This document shows, piece by piece, positions 9,513 through 16,422 of a DNA stretch of 16,422 bases. Position 1 is the stretch's first letter. Every line of letters starts with the position of its first letter. This DNA comes from Funneliformis mosseae. Its lineage: Eukaryota; Glomeromycota; Glomeromycetes; Glomerales; Glomeraceae. The position numbers were made by a program, and so were the translations under genes. The DNA is taken from contig CAJVPP010002084.1 in assembly GCA_910592005.1 (NCBI GenBank), positions 1-16,422 on the forward strand, given 5' to 3'. The notes below the pieces were generated by a model that was not told the origin of the DNA, made no database searches, and worked only from the letters and a program-made list of their open reading frames with translations.

Positions 9513-9525
9513 TCTATAATATTTT
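9513..9525. repeat. Target-site copy 3 (outer, 5' side of the LINE)
   Basis: TCTATAATATTTT on plus, AAAATATTATAGA on minus. It is identical over 13 bases to the copies starting at 2049 and 1364. On its minus-strand upstream side is host coding sequence (LTNTQIQNIID). Confidence 0.85.
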
Positions 9526-10736
9526 GAATTTGGGTATTGGTTAATCTAGAAATATCACTTACGTTACAAGTAACTAACTTAATTCTATCTATCCTAACCC
9601 CTTTTTCTCCAAATAGCATAAGAATATTTTTAGCTCTATGTGTTCAGATTCGCAAATTACCTAGAGTAACATTAGGTAAATACTGCAACATATTTTTGTA
9701 TATTATCGATCTTGCTGTCTTATCTTTAGTCTTACCATTAGCTGTAATATTTTTTACTTTTTCTTTGAACTCGAGGAAATAATGATACAAATATAAGATT
9801 TCTTTTAGACCTATTCTTATAACTTTATCAATTCAATAAGCTAATCTCTGCGTAAAGCCCTCAATTGCGTTGTTTAAGATAGATTCATCATATAGTTTAA
9901 CTGATATCACTGAAGAAATAGGCCTAGAAAGTTCATGCTTCAAAGTTTGTTCAGTGACTTGATTTCTATCAAACGGTTGTGTAGCAATCAGCTCAGACAT
10001 TTTATCAGATAGGGCATCCTCACTATTGGTACAAGTGATCATTTTTATGTCACATAATAAGTTGTCTGGAGTAGAGATATTATCACCTGTGTTAAGTGAT
10101 AATTTTAAATCTTGATCGTTACCAATGATAACAGTTTTTTTATTACATGTTAATTTTGAATTTACAGAAATAACAGCTAGGACTTTATTTTTAGCTGACT
10201 CATATAGAAGTTTCTTCTCCTTATTGTGTTGCTTTATTTCACTACTAACGATTTTCTTATGAGCCTTAAGCAAGAAACTATCCATATCTTTCTCTTTTAA
10301 CAGTTTGCCGTTAAGACGCTTCGTAGAGTTAGTAGGTACTGTTATCACCTCTGGTACTGCAACTGAATTAGCCAAAAGCGCTAGGTAAACTGTTGTTAGA
10401 AGAATTATGCAAAGTGCCTCTCAGTTCATTTAGAGTCTGCTTCTGTTCCACTTTCGTGATTCTATCTTCAAACTCAGATTTCATCTCCTCAATTCTAACC
10501 CTATGTTTGGCATTTTTAGCATTACACCTCTTATTATATTCCTTATTCGCTCTTAAAAACTCAGCATTCCTGCGCTTAAGTTTAGCTATTTTAGCATCAG
10601 ATACTGAGAGCTTGAATCTAAGATCGCAGATCTCAGTATTCTCTTTCCTAAGCTCTGCATTCTCAGCCTCAAGCTTATCATTCTTAGCTTCGAGTTCAGT
10701 GATACGCTGTTTCAATACTTTAAGTTCGGATAACAT
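9513..10736 (-). pseudogene. 5' half of the interrupted coiled-coil/zinc-ribbon host gene
   Basis: The preferred start is ATG at 10736 (MLSELKVLKQRI), because a heptad coiled coil (ITELEAKNDKLEAENAELRK) begins at once; an in-frame ATG at 10826 adds 30 unlikely residues. The coiled coil runs about 110 residues and is followed by a frameshift near 10380. A charged region follows (KDMDSFLLKAHKKIVSSEI), then one KTVIIGNDQ repeat (10112-10138), an acidic/Ser-Thr linker, a TGA at 9833-9835, a conserved block (ITANGKTKDKTARSIIYK; LPNVTLGNLRI), a TGA at 9644-9646, and LFGEKGVRIDRIKLVT to LTNTQIQNIID at the insertion site. Both TGAs fit former CGA (Arg) codons. The frame joins exactly to the 3' half at 1376. 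The family is common in Rhizophagus from memory, possibly DNA-binding, but its role is unknown to me. Other stops and shifts show it is dead beyond the insertion itself. Confidence 0.72.
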
Positions 10737-10894
10737 AATTATTAATATTGTTTTTTTATATGATAGGAAATATTCAATGTTATGTGTAAAAATTTTTTTA
10801 TTATTACATGTGAAAAATAAATACAAATGTTTGGAATATAGCCCAGGATATATGACGAAGTTTTTATGCTAATGTACAGGCGCTTTATGACCTA

Positions 10895-11089
10895 TTATTC
10901 CTTAATAAATTTTTTCGTTCTTGCTTTCTTACTATCTGGAGAACCATCAACCTCCACTCTATCCTTCAACAAACTCACAATCACTTCTATAATTTTTTTA
11001 ACACCTTGGCGAAGTTCTGCATCATCATCCAAAATATCCTCAATAAGGACAACGTGATATTCAGTTTTTGAACAATAAATCCTTTTCAG
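10895..11089 (-). pseudogene. Unrecognised ORF fragment, acidic then basic C-terminus
   Basis: A 64-codon open stretch on the minus strand with no ATG start, opening just after a TGA at 11090-11092 and ending in TAA at 10895-10897. It has an amphipathic, acidic middle (IEDILDDDAELRQGVKKIIE, then VSLLKDRVEVDGS) and a basic tail (PDSKKARTKKFIKE). Charge pattern and codon use look like protein, not chance, and the opposite-strand frame is far less protein-like. A CTATTCTAG acceptor-like site lies just upstream near 11097, so it could be a last exon, but the phase after it is not open. I do not recognise the family. It lies about 160 bp upstream of the coiled-coil gene on the same strand and may be the decayed tail of another gene or element. 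Confidence 0.35.
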
Positions 11090-11248
11090 TCAGAAGCTAG
11101 AATAGAAAAAGGCATGAGTTAGTAACGCTTAATCATGATGGATTGCAACATATCTTTAGCAAATAGTTAGATTGCAAATTTGGTACTTCGTGTCTTATCC
11201 AGCAATCAAATAAGCTGACCATAATAATGCCTATCACACCAGGCCCTT

Positions 11249-11292
11249 GAAAGTTACTCAAAAGTTACTTAAAAGTGACGGAAAAGTGCCTG
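11249..11292. repeat. Four degenerate 11-bp tandem repeats
   Basis: Consecutive 11-base units: GAAAGTTACTC, AAAAGTTACTT, AAAAGTGACGG, AAAAGTGCCTG. Adjacent units differ by two to four bases. The flanks (11100-11530) contain no gene that I can support. Confidence 0.6.
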
Positions 11293-11532
11293 GAACTGGC
11301 GAGGAACTGAAATATGTGACCAGCGTAGTAAAGCACAATAAATTTCGTTAATTTTGACCAGCACTATTCCATATTTTTTCAAATATTTGAAATGCAATAT
11401 CTCAGCATACAGGCATTATTAGAAAGCTCTCAACGTTCTCTTTCAAATGACTACAAAACTGCATGAAACTAATAACAGAAAGCTAAGACATTCCGCCCTA
11501 AAGATCAGCTAGAAATTATGCCATAGTGCTAG

Positions 11533-11667
11533 CTAAAGATGGCGCCTCAATTAATTCCAACAGGTGACAAATAAGCATCACAATGTTGCAACAAATTGCA
11601 ACATTATTAAAATTTAAATTGTAACAGGTGACAAATAAGTGTCACAATGTTGCAACGCCATCTTTAG
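11533..11667. repeat. Foldback unit: 12-bp inverted repeats enclosing a 34-bp direct repeat
   Basis: CTAAAGATGGCG at 11533-11544 is exactly inverted at 11656-11667, and similarity continues outward (GCTAG against GCTGG). Inside are two copies of a 34-bp direct repeat starting AACAGGTGACAAATAAG, at 11559-11592 and 11623-11656, with two mismatches. GTTGCAAC, itself palindromic, ends each copy. This could be a small MITE-like foldback element. No target-site duplication is obvious. Confidence 0.55.
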
Positions 11668-11995
11668 TGCCAGCCAAAATCTGATCCGCAAATTAACTGC
11701 ACTATCTGATGATTTTTTTACACTATTTCAGCAACTTAAAAGGCTAGCAAATGGGCCACACCCTTAATTTCAAATATGGCAACCAAAAGGGTCATAGAGT
11801 GGAAAACTAACTTTACTCCTATACAATTATTAAAAGGCTTCAGAATGGAAAAACAAACCTCTGCCCTATTTAGTGACCAAACAGTCACAGACCAGTGAAA
11901 ACAGATGGGTAGCAATAAAGCATCAGAAAGGACATAGATACGTAAAAATAAGTAAGTAGGCATTAATTTTTATAAGTAGGCATCACTATGGTGTA
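11668..11995. other. Non-genic stretch with a doubtful ORF
   Basis: The minus strand is open from 11963 to 11736 (75 codons, hydrophobic, Cys-containing), but the composition is not convincing and no domain is visible. I take it as repeat-derived DNA. AAGTAGGCAT-type units begin at about 11955 and 11974 and lead into the long palindrome. Confidence 0.4.
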
Positions 11996-12055
11996 AGTAG
12001 ATAGATTAAGTAGACATCACTATAATTATAGTGATGTCTACTTAATCTATCTACT
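11996..12055. repeat. Perfect 60-bp palindrome
   Basis: Two 30-base arms meet without a spacer at 12025/12026. The left arm starts AGTAGATAGATTAAGTAG and runs to CACTATAA; the right arm is its exact reverse complement. Just upstream are partial repeats of the arm (AAGTAGGCATCACTATGG at 11974-11991), so the palindrome arose within a local repeat family. Confidence 0.9.
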
Positions 12056-13276
12056 ATTTATTTAAAAAAAATCATTCTAAAATATTTCTTTTAAAGAAAA
12101 TACAAATGACTGCTAGAAAAATATTTTTAAAGTTAATATTATACAAATCCTGCTCAGTCATATGATTTAGAGATTACGTGACCTAATTTTGAGTTACACA
12201 ATAATATTTTAGAAATATTTCATTTAATAGAAATTATTTTAAAAAAAATTTTTAATAAATCATTTTTGAAATTTTTTTTTAATTATATAAGATAATATGA
12301 TCTAAATTGATTTAGTTTAAATTATTAATTGATTATTATAAGTAAGTTAAATTAAAATAAAGTAATTCTGCTTAATTGTTATCTTTATATATTCTAAATT
12401 TTTAATTAAACTTTTTTTAATATATAATTTAAATAGAAAATAATTTTAATTAAATCTTATAATAATTAAAATAATTTATCTCTTAATTATAAGTATAAAA
12501 TTATTTATAAAATATTATAAAAAAATTATAATATTTTAATATCTAGTGTTTATAAAAATATGAAATAAAATTTATTAGATTTATCATATTAAGATGTATC
12601 TAATCATAGTAATTATTAATATATATATCAATTTTTCAATTTTTCAATTTTTGATTATAAAAAATAAATTTTAGTTTATTAGATTTATTTTATTAAAACC
12701 TACTATAATTTTAAACTATTTTCTTATCAGAACCATTACAATTAAACTCACCACAATATATATAGTCCGCAAAAGTTTTTCTACTTTATAGTAACAGACA
12801 CATTTATTCTCGCCATAAAAATAATGACGGATAAATTTTGAACTTTTTGAAGATCGTTTTAAGGTTTTGACTGCTACAATATTTATTGTACTATTTATTT
12901 TAAAATACAACTAAAGGGTATATTTTTTCTTAATAGTGTAGGAATAGTTCATTTGTTACATTCTTGTAAAAAATGAAACGAAGTTACGCTTTTTTTGCTT
13001 TTTTTCGAATTTTTATATGAAAAAATGTGTTTTTTACATCGGTCAATCATGCCGATCCCCTATTAAAAAAAATAAATCTCAATTTTTGGGGACAAATCTT
13101 GTGTTGTACTTCAGGTGCCGTCGAATTTTCTCAAAATAATTTTATTTAGCAAATACTGTGAATATGTTATTGTTAGGGTTTTAACTTTAAATAGAACTGA
13201 CACAACGAATTCTTTTATATTTATAAAACAGTAATTCCTATTTACATTACAATCCTGAAATAAATACAAACTCATT
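12056..13276. other. Very AT-rich spacer without a gene
   Basis: From 12056 to about 12720 the sequence is almost only A and T, with short runs such as three tandem CAATTTTT units near 12629-12652. From 12720 to 13276 there are short open stretches on the minus strand but no domain, splice pattern or codon bias that I can defend. CATCGGTCAATCATGCCGAT near 13037-13056 is an interrupted inverted repeat. Confidence 0.6.
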
Positions 13277-13278
13277 AC

Positions 13279-13335
13279 CAACAACAATTTTCGAACTTTC
13301 TCACTTTTCTTTGATATTGCTGCGTCATTTGACAT
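13279..13335 (-). CDS. Candidate first exon of a divergent gene (partial)
   Basis: On the minus strand an ATG at 13335 gives MSNDAAISKKSEKVRKLLL, 19 codons, then a donor-like GGTAATGAGT. The run KVRKLLL after a charged N-terminus is reminiscent of the start of Vps51-type tethering subunits, but no second exon with a matching sequence is visible, so this is weak. It lies 168 bp from the MOG1 start in divergent orientation, so a shared promoter would be possible. It may equally be a remnant or chance. Confidence 0.22.
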
Positions 13336-13454
13336 TTTCATTATTTTAATAAATAACATTATTATTTTAGTTTTATCAATCAGTTAAATGAATGATCTTT
13401 TTGATTTTGATCAATTAAATTTGATTGGTGAATGACGTAAGTTGCTAAAATCAT

Positions 13455-13462
13455 TATAAATA
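13455..13462 (+). promoter_or_regulatory. TATA box of MOG1
   Basis: TATAAATA lies 41 bp before the MOG1 ATG, which would put transcription start roughly 10-20 bp before the ATG. A CRE-like TGACGTAA occurs at about 13433. Confidence 0.5.
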
Positions 13463-13503
13463 GACAAGATATTCAGGCAGTTTGTTGAAAATCAGAAATC
13501 AGG

Positions 13504-14289
13504 ATGTCCAGAGAATTATTTGGTGGTGCTATTTCCATGTATATTCCTCCTTCCTTTGAGGATGTCAGGTATATTGATTTATCATTATTATCATTTGAAT
13601 TTAATCTAACGTTTTTTGTTGATTTGAATTAATCTTAATTAGTAATGTAAGAGACGTACCGGATAACCAAGAAGTTTTCGCAGATTTGAATACAGATCAA
13701 AGTATTATTGTTGAAATACTACAATTCGTTCATCAAGCTTCAAATGAAGATGCCGCAAGGTTTGGGTTTGAGCAATTAGATTAAAAATAAAATAAAGAAG
13801 TATTACGATTCAACTTTTATTTCTTAACATTTTAGGTATCATTTTGAATCTGTTGCTAATGATAATGATGCAGAAGACTATAGTACTATACATCAAATTA
13901 CTCAATTAACCCCACAAGAAGTTCCATCCCTTCCGTAAGTAAATCTTAACCTTGTTACGTTTTTCTCCCTATTTACAACTTAAATAAATCTTCTCATATT
14001 ATTTAGACCTGATACACAAATGTATTTTTGTACAGGTAAACAATCGGTAGCAAAGTTTAACGAAACCGATCCAGATGCTCGTAATTTAGTAAACGTTTAT
14101 TTGGCAGTATTTAGACTCCCCAAATATGATACTGATATTGTTATTTCTTATAATATTCCTATTTTTATTGGAGCTAAAAGCAGTAGTCGTCAAACTTCTC
14201 AAGTAGAAAATGTTCAAATCGGTTTTAGTGAGTTCAAAAGAATGTTGGAAACTTTTAAAATTAATAAATATGATTTATTTGCGATGTAA
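13504..14289 (+). CDS. MOG1: Ran-binding nuclear import factor MOG1 (RANGRF), four exons
   Basis: MOG1 binds the GTPase Ran, promotes nucleotide release and supports nuclear protein import. Exons: 13504-13568, 13643-13759, 13836-13934, 14007-14289, joined by three short GT-AG introns (74, 76 and 72 bp), all splitting codons after the second base. The product is 187 residues, the usual size for the family (about 185-220). The N-terminus MSRELFGGAISMYIPPSFED matches the family's LFGGA start. PDNQEVFADLNTDQSIIVEI is the conserved central block, and ARYHFESVANDNDAED follows. The C-terminal part has NVYLAVFRLPKYDTDIVISY and ends YDLFAM-TAA. All splice sites and the frame are intact. A TATA box lies upstream and AATAAA downstream. 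This is the only clearly functional gene in the window. TAA as its terminator at the expected length also supports a standard genetic code. Confidence 0.93.
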
Positions 14290-14630
14290 TGGTTACTATA
14301 TTTAGCATATTTTTATTTTTATTTTTTTGAATTTATTTCTACACTTATAAATAAAAAAAAAATTGATGTAAAATCTATTCGGAAAGAAAAATAAAGCAAG
14401 ATAATAAGCTTTAACATTATATTAATGATAATTAAAAGCAAAAAAATTATACCATGGTTAATTTTTATAATTAATAATGACTATAATAAATCGTTTATCA
14501 GGCAAAAAATCATTATCAGGCATTAATAATTTTTATTAAGCATTATTTGTATTAATAAAATTACATTTAAAACTAATTAATTATATATAGTACAATTTTT
14601 ATAATAAGTTTTATTAATAATTATTTTTTT
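14290..14630. terminator. MOG1 3' region with polyadenylation signal, then gene-free spacer
   Basis: AATAAA at 14350-14355, 61 bp after the stop, is a plausible polyadenylation signal. The rest, to 14630, is AT-rich with no gene visible. Confidence 0.45.
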
Positions 14631-15797
14631 TTCCTTTCTTTTTTTCTTTTGACTTGTATTTAATTCGGAAGATGAAATTTCTTGTAAAGGTCTCTTATTT
14701 TTTTTATTTAATAGTTGCGAGGCCTTCTTAAAACCATTGGATGACTGTACATTTTAAATTAATTGTCAATATAAAAATATAATAATATTGATATAATAAA
14801 AATGTAAAAATACCTTATCTTGTAATGCATTATCTTTATTAATACCATCATATTCTACAGTTCCAGTCAATCTTTACATAACTGAATTAAGAATATTTCT
14901 TTTTTTTTCCTTTGTTATTTTAAGATGGTTGCGCATTCCAGCTGATGAACTGTGACCTGAAATTGCCATTGCTTCAACTTCTTTATTTCTAACATCAAAT
15001 ATTGATTAAATTGCTGTATCACGTCCTGAATGCTTAGAGATTTTCTTTCAGATATATTAATCACATACAGACAAATTTCTCAAAACATTCCTCTAATTCA
15101 TTTTTTTTCAAATCCTCAATCATAATACCATATTCCTTTAGAAATTGCTAAAAAAAAATAAAAATTAAGTAGAAATTCAATTAATAATAAAATAATTAAA
15201 AAATTATTTACCTGATACATTTGTTAAGATTTCTAAATAAATGTTAATTTTATAATTTAAAGGTCTTATTGAAATATACTTACAAATATCTGAATTAGGT
15301 TCAGCCATACTCTTAATATCTGATAAAAATGATATTTCAAAGGTAAATTGATTACCTTCTAATTCTCCTTGATCATTTTTTTATTTAAATTTCTTAAAAA
15401 TAAATCCCTTTTCTGTATTTTTAAATTGATCAATTAGTAAATTATAATGTTTATCACCTCACAGACATTCTAGCAGAAAATCTAAAAAAAAAACTTTCTG
15501 AAGCAACCCTTCAGGTTCATTTGAAGATATGGTATTATTAGATAAGATAATTTTTAATTCCTCATTATTAAACCTTCATATAGTTTTAGAATACCTATTT
15601 CTAATCTTTTCATTTCTTTTAAGGTATTATCAAGTATAACATGAAGTTTTGGAAATTAGTTTTTTTAAAAGATTATAATTCTATTGTAATTTAAAATTTT
15701 TAAAATGATGGCTTATTGAAACAACAGCATTTTTCAAGAAAATTCTTGAATATTTTTTGCCTTTTGTTATTCTCATATCATATATAAATTCACACAT
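14631..15797 (-). pseudogene. Crypton-like tyrosine recombinase (DUF3504-type), decayed
   Basis: These enzymes cut and rejoin DNA through a Tyr nucleophile with an R-H-R-H/Y active site. Minus strand from ATG 15797: a SAM-like N-terminal region (CEFIYDMRITKGKKYSR; FLKNAVVSISHHFKNF), then LHVILDNTLKEMKRL, a frameshift near 15570, EGLLQKVFFLDFLLECL, TGA at 15459-15461, then GDKHYNLL. In relatives this spot reads LRGGEHYNL with the first catalytic Arg. KNDQGELEG, PNSDICKYISIRP, a 64-bp intron (15148-15211), a shift near 15040, then KHSGRDTAI (15032 down; catalytic H-x-x-R) and MAISGHSSSAGMRNH follow. The expected Tyr after GMRN is His (CAT, 14925-14927). Another 69-bp intron (14745-14813) keeps phase and leads to a basic tail (KKKRKEKK) and TAA at 14631. 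Further stops lie at 15008 and around 15380 and 14890. Inactive copy. Family call rests on motif pattern and spacing. Confidence 0.72.
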
Positions 15798-15924
15798 TTT
15801 ATTTTCTATTTATTAATTAAAGAAAGTAATTTTAAGGTGTAAATATAGTTTATATTTTACGTTAAGTATTTAAAATATTAACCTATTTTTCAATATATTT
15901 AATTATATTTAATAGTATACAACT

Positions 15925-16157
15925 TTATTGAATCCTTGAAAGTTCCTCAGCTGTAGATTTGAAATAAGTCTTAATATGATTTTTAGCTTTAATATGTACA
16001 GTAGCAGTTATAAATATTCGATCACCTTTAACTTTAACTACAAGTAAGTAAATTCAAAAATTTTTTTTTATTTAAAAAATACATAACCAATTAATTAAAA
16101 TTAATATATTGTGTAGTTACCATCTGACTCTATAAGTGTAACTGTATGCCTTTTCAT
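15925..16157 (-). pseudogene. Two possible exons of an unrecognised gene
   Basis: Minus strand exon 16157-16121 (MKRHTVTLIESD) and exon 16037-15925 (VKVKGDRIFITATVHIKAKN then HIKTYFKSTAEELSRIQ, TAA) join in phase over an 83-bp GTAACT...TTGTAG intron. Upstream, in a shifted frame, SPIFFANLIAS could extend it toward 16190. Alternating hydrophobic residues suggest beta strands. The last stop would fit a former CAA codon. It lies on the same strand about 130 bp upstream of the recombinase remnant and could be part of the same element or of another gene. I do not recognise it, and there may be more outside the window. Confidence 0.3.
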
Positions 16158-16422
16158 GCTAGCTATCAAATTTGCAAAAAATATAGGTGATAATCAGTTC
16201 TATTCTTTTGTAAGTTCCTCCTTTAACCTTCTAATTTATCAAATTTTTTTTTTGTATATTAATTTTCATTAACCTCTAAATATTTTCTATCCCTTAAACT
16301 GTAGAGCAGGCAAATTTGCCTGCGAACATAAAAAAAAGTATTAAGTTTTTAATAAAAAATAAAATATTAATGTTAATAATATAATTATTATATAAAAAAT
16401 ATAGTTTAATATATATTTTATC
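16158..16422. other. AT-rich end region with an 18-bp palindrome
   Basis: GCAGGCAAATTTGCCTGC at 16306-16323 is a perfect palindrome of two 9-base arms, standing out by its G+C content in nearly pure AT DNA and followed by GAACAT and an A run. It could be the end of a small DNA element. No gene is seen here. Confidence 0.6.

Noticed and set aside
1019..10736. The LINE plus small element as a large intron of the host gene
   Set aside because: Ends are a poly(A) tail and a target duplication, not GT-AG sites, and the flanking gene has other stops and frameshifts.
10393..10872. Long plus-strand ORF (159 codons)
   Set aside because: It is the antisense of the coiled-coil region. The Leu/Ser-rich product mirrors the Lys/Glu-rich heptads on the minus strand.
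11736..11963. Minus-strand ORF, 75 codons, hydrophobic
   Set aside because: No domain, no credible context and it sits among repeats; treated as non-genic.
12716..12910. Minus-strand ORF, 64 codons
   Set aside because: AT-driven composition with no recognisable domain; probably repeat or chance.

Overview
The window looks like AT-rich nuclear DNA from an arbuscular mycorrhizal fungus (Glomeromycotina), probably Rhizophagus irregularis or a close relative. Reasons: small GT-AG introns, a typical fungal single-copy gene, very AT-rich spacers, and protein families (coiled-coil/zinc-ribbon repeats, Crypton-like recombinases, GACTCG repeats) that I associate with that genus. The genus assignment is from memory, not a search. 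Most of the window is dead mobile DNA; one gene is clearly intact.

Layout. 1-130: GACTCG/CGAGTC repeats with a 28-bp palindrome, running into a 31-codon stub (118-213, minus) with an AT-hook-like start. 428-894 (minus): zinc-binding protein pseudogene with one frameshift. 1019-1376 and 9513-10736 (both minus): the two halves of one host gene (N-terminal coiled coil, conserved middle, KTVTIGND-type repeats, C-terminal zinc ribbon). Between the halves sit two retroelements inserted at the same site: a 664-bp non-autonomous element (1385-2048) with a tRNA-like T-arm and a poly(A) tail, and a near full-length 7.4-kb LINE (about 2058-9512). The same 13-bp target sequence occurs three times, at both outer edges and between the two elements. 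If the insertions and extra target copies are removed, the host reading frame is continuous across the junction.

The LINE has ORF1 (two RRM-like domains, a CCHC knuckle, a C-terminal coiled coil) and ORF2 (APE-type endonuclease, reverse transcriptase, RNase H1, C-terminal extension). ORF2 is decayed in an unusual way: about 15 in-frame stops across 4 kb with no net frameshift, mostly where Gln, Arg or Trp would fit, suggesting C-to-T decay.

10895-12900: an unrecognised short ORF, degenerate 11-bp repeats, a foldback/direct-repeat cluster, a perfect 60-bp palindrome and very AT-rich DNA. 13504-14289 (plus): MOG1 (Ran-binding nuclear import factor), four exons, 187 aa, intact. 14631-15797 (minus): decayed Crypton-like tyrosine recombinase whose catalytic Arg position is a stop codon and whose nucleophile Tyr position is His. 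The window ends with two possible exons of unknown identity and an 18-bp palindrome. Apart from MOG1 the genes are remnants, so there is no operon-like cooperation. The main biological story is repeated retrotransposition into one site of one repeat-family gene, followed by mutational decay.
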